NCBI GenBank assembly: GCA_951813625.1
Contig: CATOTS010000005.1
Span: 62,001-126,000, forward strand
From: an uncultured Caldilineaceae bacterium
Lineage (GTDB): Bacteria; Chloroflexota; Anaerolineae; Caldilineales; Caldilineaceae
Direction of reading: 5' to 3'
Length of the DNA: 64,000 nucleotides
Shown piece after piece: positions 48,677 through 56,657 of this stretch (the stretch's first letter is position 1; the number at the start of each line of letters is the position of its first letter). Both the position numbers and the translations under genes were made by a program. Under the pieces are notes generated by a model. The model worked only from the letters and a program-made list of their open reading frames with translations. It was not told the DNA's origin and did no database searches.

Positions 48677-48725
48677 GGAGAAGCACAGTCCGGGGTGGAG
48701 TGAAACCAAGTTGTGCTGCGTCGGT

Positions 48726-50117
48726 CTACCTCGTCCACACCTCTACAGCCTCCGGCGGCGCACCCAACTTCCGCAGCTCCTCGATCAGGGCCTCGTGAAG
48801 GTCATCGGCAACGTCGGCATGGTCCCCGACCAGGTTCGTTTCCGCCTGCGGATCGTTCGACAAGTCGAACATCTGCCTACCACCGTAGGAACCGACAGGC
48901 ACATAGCACCAACGCTCGGTGTAGACCGCCGGCATATTCTGCTCCGCCTGCAGCTCTCCCCGCTCCAACCGAGTGAATCTGGCCGACACTACGCACTCGC
49001 GGTGACCCTCGCCGCCATCCCCGCGCAGCAGCGGCGCAAAGGAGCGTCCGTGCATCGGCTCCGGCGGATCGGCCTTGACGCCGGCCAGGTCCAGGAGCGT
49101 CGGCGCGATGTCGGCCGGCTGCAGCAGGGCATCAACCGTCCGTCCCCCTTCAAGGCCCGGCGCCGACACCAGAAATGGGATGTGGACGATTTCAGGATAG
49201 AGCGGCCAGTTGCGATCATCCTGCTTGCTGATGTTCGACTTCCCGGTCCGGTTGTGCTCGCCCAGCGCCATCCCATGGTCGGACATGAACACAACGATCG
49301 AATTCTCCCACAGCGCAAGGTCGTCAATTTTGGTCAGTATGCGCCCCACCCAGCGGTCCACCAGCTCGGCCTCGGCGCAGTAGTGCGCGCGCAGGTTGCG
49401 CAGCTCGGCCTCGGTGTAGTCGCTCGCCTTGCCGTAATTGGGGTGCAGCATCGGCGCGCCTTTGTAGTCCGGATCATAGCGGCGCACCATATACTCCGGC
49501 GGGTCCCACGGCTCGTGCGGATCAAAGAAATCGACCCACAAAAAGAAGGGGCTGTGGCGGTAGTTCTCCTCCAGCCATTCGACCGCCAGCTCGGCCGTGC
49601 GCGGCGCGAAGCGGTCGACCTCGCGGTACCAGCGCCGATTCACCCACGTGTGCAGATCGATCAGATTCCGACCCAGGAAGTGATTGTCGTTGTTGCGCGT
49701 CTTGTTGTCGGCCATCGCCGGCTCGATCGGGTAGTTCATGCCCAGAAAGTAGGTGTTTCCCTCCTGGCCTGGCAATGTGTGCGCGCCGTTGAAGCCCTCG
49801 AAAAACGCGGCGCGCACGAGGTGCGGGCAATCGCCGAGCAGCTGGCTGACGTAGCCTGCCTCGCCAAGCATCTGGGGCAGGTGGTTCTGACTGCTCAGGC
49901 GCCGGTCCTGCCAGGGATACCAGGGCCAGCCGACGCGGCCGGTCGTGAAGTCGGTGCGATGCGGGATCGTTGGAAAGCTGCCTGTATACAGTCGCGACAG
50001 GCTCACGCAGCGTTCGGAGAAGCGGTCCAGATTGGGCGTTCGCACCGGCATCGCCGCCGCGCGGTCGAACAGATTGTCGTAGCGAAAGGTGTCGGAGATG
50101 ATGACGATGATGTTCAT
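48726..50117 (-). CDS. Sulfatase-family hydrolase with Thr at the formylglycine position
   Basis: The 463-residue protein has the alkaline-phosphatase/sulfatase fold: an N-terminal metal strand (IIVIISDTFRYDNL), SDHGMALGEHN for the second metal site and FDPHEPWDPP. The expected C/S-x-P-x-R nucleophile motif appears as TIPHR in FPTIPHRTDFTTGR. A Thr stands where formylglycine is made from Cys or Ser, so it may be a phosphatase/phosphodiesterase-like member or use an unmodified Thr. It is the last gene of the glycan block with a deacetylase and aminotransferase. Confidence 0.85.
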   Translation of the reverse strand: MNIIVIISDTFRYDNLFDRAAAMPVRTPNLDRFSERCVSLSRLYTGSFPTIPHRTDFTTGRVGWPWYPWQDRRLSSQNHLPQMLGEAGYVSQLLGDCPHLVRAAFFEGFNGAHTLPGQEGNTYFLGMNYPIEPAMADNKTRNNDNHFLGRNLIDLHTWVNRRWYREVDRFAPRTAELAVEWLEENYRHSPFFLWVDFFDPHEPWDPPEYMVRRYDPDYKGAPMLHPNYGKASDYTEAELRNLRAHYCAEAELVDRWVGRILTKIDDLALWENSIVVFMSDHGMALGEHNRTGKSNISKQDDRNWPLYPEIVHIPFLVSAPGLEGGRTVDALLQPADIAPTLLDLAGVKADPPEPMHGRSFAPLLRGDGGEGHRECVVSARFTRLERGELQAEQNMPAVYTERWCYVPVGSYGGRQMFDLSNDPQAETNLVGDHADVADDLHEALIEELRKLGAPPEAVEVWTR

Positions 50118-50148
50118 GTGCTCTTGCGCTTTCCTTGAAGGTCACCCG

Positions 50149-51045
50149 TTACACTGCCAGGATGTCCGGCCCGTCAACATTGGCCGCAGCCGCCAGCGCC
50201 CCGGAGGCGGCCAGCTCGCCCATCGTCGCGAAAGAAGCGCCCGGCTGCCGGCCGACATGCTCGGTCACGGTGTCGACTAGACGAAATGTGTGTTCGTAGT
50301 CGTCGGCGATGCCATGCGTGTGCATCAGCAGCACCACGACCGGGCTCTGCCCGCTGATACGATCCAGGTCTCGCCGCGCCAGCTCGATGAACTCGTCGCT
50401 GCGCGCCCCCGAGCCGCGCCAGGTGTACTCATTGAGAATCGGGACCTCGATCACGTCCTCGTACCAGCGAAACGGCCGGTGGGGGATGTCATCCACCCAT
50501 TCCTGGGCGATCTCTTCGCCATTCTGCGGCAAATGCGCATAACCGCTGCCGCTGATGTACATGCAGGTATGGTAGCCGATGCCAACGTCGCGCAGCGCGG
50601 TGAACATCGCTTTGGAGATCGCGCCGCAGGGCGCGCGAAATACCGAAGGCTCAACGCCCAGGTCAAGCGCGAAAATCTCCATGCCCTCCTCGATGCGGTC
50701 GCGCAGATTGTCGACCGTGTAACGCGGCATCAGCTCTTCGCGCCGCTCGTCGAAGTCGGACTGCAGCGTCGGCAGAATCGAAGTGGCAGGCCACGCCGGC
50801 GGCCCGAACTCATAGCAGTCGGCGTGGGTCAGGCCGTGGAGCTGCAGGTCGTGCCCGGCTTCGCGCGCTGCGATCAGCGCATCCTTCCATTCGCCGGTCA
50901 TCGGCTTGCCGCCGCCCTTTGGCACTGTGAACCAGGTCGACCCCAGGCCGCGCGAACTGAAGAACGCCGTCGCCCGCCGCAGCGACTCCACCATCGCGCC
51001 GCCGCCCGTACCGGCGTCATCTACGCTCCATACATAAGATGTCAT
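50149..51045 (-). CDS. Polysaccharide deacetylase-like protein (NodB-type fold)
   Basis: The 298-residue protein shows the NodB-type features: VWSVDDAG (the Asp pair), HDLQLHGLTHADC (the HxxTH metal motif) and FRAPCGAISKAMFTAL. It would remove acetyl groups from N-acetylated sugars with a divalent metal. ATG 51045 is chosen, with GGTGGGA before it, because the longer frame from 51096 overlaps the aminotransferase stop. It lies 31 bp upstream of the sulfatase and 34 bp after the aminotransferase gene, so the three form one unit. Confidence 0.8.
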   Translation of the reverse strand: MTSYVWSVDDAGTGGGAMVESLRRATAFFSSRGLGSTWFTVPKGGGKPMTGEWKDALIAAREAGHDLQLHGLTHADCYEFGPPAWPATSILPTLQSDFDERREELMPRYTVDNLRDRIEEGMEIFALDLGVEPSVFRAPCGAISKAMFTALRDVGIGYHTCMYISGSGYAHLPQNGEEIAQEWVDDIPHRPFRWYEDVIEVPILNEYTWRGSGARSDEFIELARRDLDRISGQSPVVVLLMHTHGIADDYEHTFRLVDTVTEHVGRQPGASFATMGELAASGALAAAANVDGPDILAV

Positions 51046-51079
51046 CGGAATTTTCCCACCGTCGCGCCCGGCAACAGTC

Positions 51080-52357
51080 CTAGGCAAGCGCCTCAAGGAC
51101 TCGATTCAACCCATCAATCGTCTCTTCCACGTCCTCGTTGGTCAGTAGCGGGTTGACGTTCATGTGCACCGCGCGCCCCAGCAGGTCCAGGCTGCGCGGG
51201 CACATATCGGGACGGTACTCGATCTCCCGTTTCGCCCAGCGCCAGGGACCGCCGGCCTCTGTCCAGGCGCGCCGTTCGAGAATCGGTACCCAGTGGGCGT
51301 AGACGTGATAATCGATCCCTTCAGGCCGGTAGAGCGGCCCGGCGCCGATGTTCTCCGCCCGCAGCGCTTCCGAAACGGCTTCCGCCGCGGCCGCGCTGTC
51401 CATGAAGAAGACCATCGAAATGGCCGTGTCGCCGTCCGCGTCGGCCAGCTCGCGAAAACGGAGGCCTTTACGTTCCGTCACCTCCTCGATACCCGATTTG
51501 AGCATGCGTTTACGCAGGCGCATCGCCTCGATCAACCCGTCCAGCCTTTCAAGCTGCACCAGGGCGACAGCGGCCAGAAGCTCGGGCATTCGGTAGTTGA
51601 CGCCGCAAAGCAGCTCATCCTCGCCGTACTCCGCCCGCAGCGGCGCAATCACGTCATGGTACATGTTCGTGCGCTTCCACACGTCCTCGCTGTCGGTGAC
51701 CACCATGCCACCCTCTCCCGAGGTAATAATCTTGTTGAACTGGAGGCTGAAGCAGCCCACGTCGCCAATTGTGCCCAGCGCACGCCCCTTGTAGCTGCCG
51801 CCGTTCGCCTGCGCCACGTCTTCGATCACCTTCAGGCCGTTTTCGTCCGCTACCGCCATCAGCTCATCCATGCGGCAGGACGCGCCGCGCATGTGCACCG
51901 GCATGATCGCCTTGGTGTACGGCGAAATCTTTTCGGCTACGTCGGCGGGGTCCAGCAGAAGCGTCTCGTCTACCTCTGCAACCACGGGAATGCCTCCAGC
52001 CGCCGCCACCGCCGCAGCCGATGCGATCCAGGTGTAGGCCGGCAGGATCACCTCGTCGCCCGGTCCCACGCCGATTGCATGAAGCCCGGTGACAAGCGCG
52101 GCCGTGCCCGAGGTAACCGCAACCGCGTAGCTCGCGCCTTTTGTGGCCGCAAACGCCTCCTCAAGCTGGCTCGCCTTCGACTCGGTCTCCCCAGGCCCGT
52201 AGTAGCGAAAGAGACGCTTCGAACGTAGCACCTCCAGCACAGCGCGCTCTTCCTCCTCGGCGATCGCCATCCCGCCCGGATACATTGGCGGGTCCGGATT
52301 CTGCCGCGCCGGTGTTCCACCATCTATGGCCAATCTGCTGTCTGACGCCTGTGTCAT
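51080..52357 (-). CDS. DegT/DnrJ/EryC1/StrS-type PLP aminotransferase
   Basis: The 425-residue protein has LAIDGGTPAR at the start, SGTAALVTGLHAIGVGPGDEVILPAYTW, EDVAQANGGSYKGRALGTIGD and the PLP-binding Lys in SLQFNKIITSGEGG. The family converts keto-sugars to amino sugars or, in some members, oxidises them. The ATG at 52357 follows GGAGAGG and gives the family start; the longer frame from 52462 is less likely. It lies 131 bp after the long sulfatase gene on the same strand. Confidence 0.92.
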   Translation of the reverse strand: MTQASDSRLAIDGGTPARQNPDPPMYPGGMAIAEEEERAVLEVLRSKRLFRYYGPGETESKASQLEEAFAATKGASYAVAVTSGTAALVTGLHAIGVGPGDEVILPAYTWIASAAAVAAAGGIPVVAEVDETLLLDPADVAEKISPYTKAIMPVHMRGASCRMDELMAVADENGLKVIEDVAQANGGSYKGRALGTIGDVGCFSLQFNKIITSGEGGMVVTDSEDVWKRTNMYHDVIAPLRAEYGEDELLCGVNYRMPELLAAVALVQLERLDGLIEAMRLRKRMLKSGIEEVTERKGLRFRELADADGDTAISMVFFMDSAAAAEAVSEALRAENIGAGPLYRPEGIDYHVYAHWVPILERRAWTEAGGPWRWAKREIEYRPDMCPRSLDLLGRAVHMNVNPLLTNEDVEETIDGLNRVLEALA

Positions 52358-52488
52358 CTGTCCTCTCCGTTTTGCGTCATACCATTCAAAGGCGGTCTCA
52401 CGCTTTCGGGAAAGCGCCATTTCGCCATTTCGTTCTTCTCTATAGCGCGCCCGTCTAAGCACTGAGTCGCGGCTGCATCGGGCAATCC

Positions 52489-54345
52489 TCAGTCCACCTC
52501 CGCCTCTGTCCCGGTCTGCTCTACATAGACATAGTATGCGCCCAGCGAACCGCCGTCCTCCAACTCAAACCAGGTCTGCAGATGCGCGGCGCCGGCGGAC
52601 AAGCGCAGCGAAAATGCGGCGCCGTCGTCTTGCGGCAAAACTGTTGCTGCGGCCTCTTGTCCAGCGATGGCAAGGCGTGCGCGGCTCACCGGCAGGGCAA
52701 CCCCGCCCCCCCACCGAATGCGTTCTCTGATCGTCGTCGTCTTGCTTTCGCCAGCGTCACCGCCGATGCGCAGCTGCCCGAAATCGACCGGAGCGCCTCC
52801 GGCCAGGCCAGACGTAATGCCGGCATCCTCTTCTACGGGCCAGCGCCGCAGCTCGAATCGGTACACGCCGGTCTCGACGATGTCCACCTCCCAATGGCCG
52901 TTGCATCTGTGGCCCTGCCTGACCAGTCCTTGATTCCACGCGCAGTCGCAGTCCTCGTTGCGCCAGTCATGCGTGTTGAGCCGGAGGGTGGACGCTCCCG
53001 GCCCGCCGATCGCGATCGGTATCTCTTCGTCGAACTGACGCGAGACTTTTGCCCACCATTCCTCGTAAGCCGCGCGCAACACCGAAACGACGCCAGGGTG
53101 GGCAGCGGCAAGGTCGAGGCCTTGCCCGGGGTCAGACTTGATGTCGAATAGCTCGCGCCCGTTCACCAGCCGCCAGCGGTCGGTCATGACTGCGCTCTTG
53201 CGCCACTTCACCGGACGCGCCAGTCGCTGCGAGTCAGTCACCAGCGCACGTTCGGGCCAGTCCACCTGCAGGTCGCCGTCAGCAGTCTCCGAGTTCGATG
53301 GATTGCTCCCTCCGCTCTTGGCTGCCATGAGCAGTGGGACCAGGCTACGCCCGTCGAATTCACAGCCATCGCGTTCCTCCAGGCCGCACAACTCGATCAG
53401 CGTAGGCAGAATGTCGACGTTGGCGGTGACCCTCTCGACATCGCAGCCCCGGTCGAAGCCTCCGCCCGGCCAGTGCAAAAAGAAGGGCACGCGGTGTCCG
53501 CCGTCGTACTCCGACCCCTTTTTGCCGCGCATCCCCGCGTTGTGACCGCTGACCACGTTCTGGTCTTCGTCCACGTCCACACCGCCGGCCGAGCCGTTGT
53601 CGGTCATGAAGATGAAGATCGTGTTCTGCGCCAAACCCAGCTCCGCCAGCCGCCGCCGCAGACCGCCAACATTCTCGTCGATGTTCGCCACCATGCCGAA
53701 GTACTTGGCGCGCTCCGCATGCGGCGTTTGCGGCAGATAGGGGTCGCTGTAGCGAGGGTCCACAAGATGGGGCGAATGGGGCGCGTTGGTGGGAATGTAG
53801 CAGAAAAAGGGCCGGCTGCGGTTGCGCTCGATAAACTTCAGCGCCTCGCCGAACCAGACATCGGTACAGTAGCCGTCATATTGTGAGAACTGTTCTCCGT
53901 CCCAGTAGCTGTCGTCGAAATAGCAGTTTCCCCAGTAATCCGGCGTCTGTCCGACGCCGCCGCCGCCGTGCACGACAACAGTCTCGAAGCCGCGGTCCTG
54001 CGGTCGATAGGGTGCGTTGTCGCCCAAATGCCACTTGCCGAAGATGCCAGTGGCGTAGCCGCCGGCGCGGAAAAAATCGGCCATGCTGACTTCGCCGGCG
54101 CGCAGCAGAGACCGGCCGCCGATCGTGTGCCACACTCCGGTGCTGTTGGCGTAGTGGCCGGTCAGCAAGCCGGCGCGTGTCGGCGCGCACGTCGGGCCGA
54201 CGTGGTAGTCGGTCAACCTGACACTGCCCGCATGAAGCGCGTCAAGGTTAGGGGTCCGCAACACCGGATTGCCGTGGCACGAGAGATCGCCGTAGCCCTG
54301 GTCGTCGGTCAGCACAAAAACAACGTTCGGCCTGTCCCGCTCCAT
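52489..54345 (-). CDS. Long arylsulfatase, copy 1
   Basis: The 618-residue sulfatase begins RPNVVFVLTDDQGYGDLSCHG and carries the formylglycine motif CAPTR (TCAPTRAGLLTG), GIFGKWHLGD, PHSPH and MTDNGSAGG. The C-terminal 200 residues form an extra beta-rich domain ending in GAYYVYVEQ. It is nearly the same length as the sulfatase at 56658 and very similar over the first 350 residues. ATG 54345 is chosen over a TTG at 54375. It sits beside the aminotransferase and deacetylase genes, between MITE copies 2 and 3. Maturation by a formylglycine-generating enzyme or anSME is needed; none is in the window. Confidence 0.93.
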   Translation of the reverse strand: MERDRPNVVFVLTDDQGYGDLSCHGNPVLRTPNLDALHAGSVRLTDYHVGPTCAPTRAGLLTGHYANSTGVWHTIGGRSLLRAGEVSMADFFRAGGYATGIFGKWHLGDNAPYRPQDRGFETVVVHGGGGVGQTPDYWGNCYFDDSYWDGEQFSQYDGYCTDVWFGEALKFIERNRSRPFFCYIPTNAPHSPHLVDPRYSDPYLPQTPHAERAKYFGMVANIDENVGGLRRRLAELGLAQNTIFIFMTDNGSAGGVDVDEDQNVVSGHNAGMRGKKGSEYDGGHRVPFFLHWPGGGFDRGCDVERVTANVDILPTLIELCGLEERDGCEFDGRSLVPLLMAAKSGGSNPSNSETADGDLQVDWPERALVTDSQRLARPVKWRKSAVMTDRWRLVNGRELFDIKSDPGQGLDLAAAHPGVVSVLRAAYEEWWAKVSRQFDEEIPIAIGGPGASTLRLNTHDWRNEDCDCAWNQGLVRQGHRCNGHWEVDIVETGVYRFELRRWPVEEDAGITSGLAGGAPVDFGQLRIGGDAGESKTTTIRERIRWGGGVALPVSRARLAIAGQEAAATVLPQDDGAAFSLRLSAGAAHLQTWFELEDGGSLGAYYVYVEQTGTEAEVD

Positions 54346-54572
54346 ACCCTTCACCTGTTCTATGGTTGGCCCCAATCGTTAGACCACAAAATGGGAACAT
54401 AAAGGTGCACCCAGACAGATGCGACCGTTTCTAATCGGCTTGCCGTGACCCCTCTCATACTCTTCCGACCCTGGGTCAGGTTCGTAATTTGTCGCCAAAA
54501 CCGACAACAGGAAACCCATCGCCAACATCCAACAGCCAACACCTGGGCTTAGTTGACGATTGAAGGACTCGG

Positions 54573-54880
54573 GTAACCACTCAGCCGCAATCAGTCTGCG
54601 ACTCTGAACCAGGCGAGCGAGGGTTTTTTCTCTCTCCTCCCGCCGCTTGAATTTCTCTTTAGCTTTTTGGACGGTCGGGCCTGCGGCCCTCCCTTGTGCG
54701 GGGGGACTCCCCCGCAACGCCCCCCTCCTAAACCATCGTTCACCGACAGTACGTCATCATTCCTGCAGTCCGGCTTATCCAACGTGGTGGCGGCCAACCG
54801 AATACGCAACCAGATAATCTGGATGGCGGCGGGGATGAAGCACTGGTCGAGACAGACGCTGTAAGTGGCTTAGTAGTTAC
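54573..54880 (+). mobile_element. MITE-like element, copy 3 (308 bp)
   Basis: The left end is GTAACCACTCAGCC and the right end GGCTTAGTAGTTAC, which match as inverted repeats with two mismatches. The flanking octamers GGACTCGG (54565-54572) and GGATTCAG (54881-54888) match 6 of 8, both differences being transitions. The hairpin core is at about 54669-54726. A decayed IS5-type transposase gene begins about 120 bp to the right. Confidence 0.85.
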
Positions 54881-54999
54881 GGATTCAGTCATATTGGCGA
54901 CAATTGCAGGATGTCTGCCTAAAACCTTGCCGATCACCAGTTGCAGCAGCTGTACGCATTTCTGCCGCGACACCCTCGTGTCTACATGAGGGGATAGGC

Positions 55000-55590
55000 A
55001 AAGAGTGACCGCTTCGTCGAGGCCGCTCACCGGATTCTGCGCACCGGCGCCAAGTGGCGTGAACCTCCAGCCGATCCTGGCAAGTGGAACAGCGTTTCCT
55101 GTCGCTACATATGCTGAGAAGAGAACGGTGGCCGGGCCGACATGGTCAAACAGCTCGCCCAAGACCCAGAAATGGCCGCCTTCACGCTCGAAAGTGCGGT
55201 TGAACGCGCCCCTTTTCGCGCAGCGGGCAGTCCCCAAAAGGGGGGCGCCAGTGCAAACGGTTCCCGGCTCGAAGCCTCGGCGGTTTCAGCAGCAAGATCC
55301 ATCTCCTCGTCCATGCCCCGGCTCCCCCTGACAGCTAAACTTGACTGGTGCTGGACGCCAAAACCGCTTCCAAGCTGAATCCTTGCTAGCCCCCCTCCAT
55401 CCTGCCGCAGCCAATGCCGCTAAAGGCTTTGAATCTAACCCCCTGCGAGAACGATTCACCGCCGAACCGTTTTTGCCGGTCTTTACTTCTCGACTCGATC
55501 GCAAGCAACCACACGATCATGACCGACTCCGCCACCAAGTCGAAACATCCTCAAGCCTGCGCCTATGCGACGCGCGCCTGCGAATCGGTG
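55000..55590 (+). pseudogene. IS5-family transposase remnant
   Basis: From 55007 the frame reads DRFVEAAHRILRTGAKWREPP and GKWNSVSCRY, the conserved IS5 N-terminal block. A TGA stop follows, and the same frame continues with MVKQLAQDPEMAAFTLESAVERA and AAGSPQKGG, where the DDE-domain Asp of the usual DSTVVRAH is altered to Glu. After a frameshift near 55260 another frame gives RSLGGFSSKIHLLVHA, matching the GRSRGGFSTKIH block. A third segment near 55421 gives AKGFESNPLRERF, matching the DKGYDSNALR block. The gene is dead. Inverted ends were not found. Confidence 0.82.
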
Positions 55591-55592
55591 CT

Positions 55593-56234
55593 TCAGCTGT
55601 CCCGCGGCAGCGACGAAACGCCGGGCCGCCATTTGACATACCAGCGGGCAAAGCTGAGCCATCCCATGAAGGTCTCGGCCTTGATCGCCCTGAAAACCTG
55701 CTTCTGGTAGGTGATGCAGTCCTCGCCGGTCATGGCGAATGTGCGCCCGGCAAGGCCGTGCAGACCCTCGAGAACCAGCCACTGCCCGCCGGCGAAGGCA
55801 AGCGTATGTTGGCCGACCTGCTCGGCTTCCGGGCCGAGAAGCTGCACGTGGATGAGGTCTTCAATCCCGACCAGCTTCCGCAATAGAGTCTTGGCCATCA
55901 TTGGGTTGCGCATAGTCTCACGCGTGAGAGGTGTGAACAGCACCCGGATGATTCGCCAAATCTCAAATGCATCCAACCTGCCGTCCGCCGCATGGACGAC
56001 CATATTGTGCACATTTTCTAGCTTGATCGGCACCAGAAAGTCGTATTCGTCCGGCAGACCCGGGTCAATGTTGACCCGGTCCTCGCCCATTCGCACGGTC
56101 AGCTCCTCTCCCGTCTCCTCGATAGTGATGGCCATCACATCGAACAGACCTTTGAACACCTCCACAATCTCTTTCGTCTGGACGATCGCTCGCCACAGGT
56201 CAACCGCCTTCTCGGGCTTTGCCGCTTCATCCAT
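55593..56234 (-). CDS. Conserved-looking hypothetical protein (213 aa)
   Basis: The frame is long, starts MDEAAKPEKAVDLWRAIV and has no stops against two neighbouring decayed genes, so it is probably real. It looks soluble and alpha/beta, with no signal peptide or membrane helix. A segment near residues 40-75 (ITIEETGEELTVRMGEDRVNIDPGLPDEYDFLVPI) faintly resembles SCP2 sterol-carrier strands; this is a weak impression. Residues near the C-terminus are aromatic-rich (GWLSFARWYVKW). It stands alone between the IS5 remnant and a sulfatase gene. Function unknown. Confidence 0.6.
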   Translation of the reverse strand: MDEAAKPEKAVDLWRAIVQTKEIVEVFKGLFDVMAITIEETGEELTVRMGEDRVNIDPGLPDEYDFLVPIKLENVHNMVVHAADGRLDAFEIWRIIRVLFTPLTRETMRNPMMAKTLLRKLVGIEDLIHVQLLGPEAEQVGQHTLAFAGGQWLVLEGLHGLAGRTFAMTGEDCITYQKQVFRAIKAETFMGWLSFARWYVKWRPGVSSLPRDS

Positions 56235-56657
56235 TTCTCCCCCCCTATCGCTGCGAATATGGTTCCGCGCTTGTCAGCCTCCTGGCAAGCGGCTCGGACG
56301 GGCAATCCCCCAACCCCGCACCCCACCTTATCCACCTATGTTTTGGATGCAACCGGCGGAGACCACCGCGCCGGTCCGTTTCTGGAACAGCTCAGAGCGT
56401 CAGGCGATGGTCTCTCACGGCTGGCTGTTCTAGCTGCAGACGGGCCAACCTTCCGACTGCAGAGGCGATGCGAGGAAGAAACTACGTCTGGCGACGTCTA
56501 GCAGTATTGCTGGCCCGAGACAGTTCGAACGGACGCGAACCGTTGTCGCTAGCCTAACATCCGCCGCAATGTCATCGGAGAATAGGTCCAACGGTTGAAC
56601 ATGCGTACAGGATGTCCGCTGGAGGGAGTCTTAAGGCGCGGCCTTCGGTTCATCCGT
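56235..56657. other. Intergenic region, no gene seen
   Basis: A 423-bp gap upstream of the hypothetical gene and downstream of sulfatase copy 2. Small frames occur on both strands but none has a recognisable product, ribosome site or consistent codon pattern. Confidence 0.55.

Larger units (their letters stand above)
48021..48725. other. Intergenic region with promoter and MITE copy 2
   Basis: This gap holds the leader and promoter of the sugar importer operon (48021-48298) and MITE copy 2 (48367-48676). No separate coding sequence is seen. Confidence 0.7.

Noticed and set aside
48564..50138. Plus-strand frame of 524 codons opposite the sulfatase
   Set aside because: It is the antisense shadow of a clear sulfatase gene and starts inside MITE copy 2.
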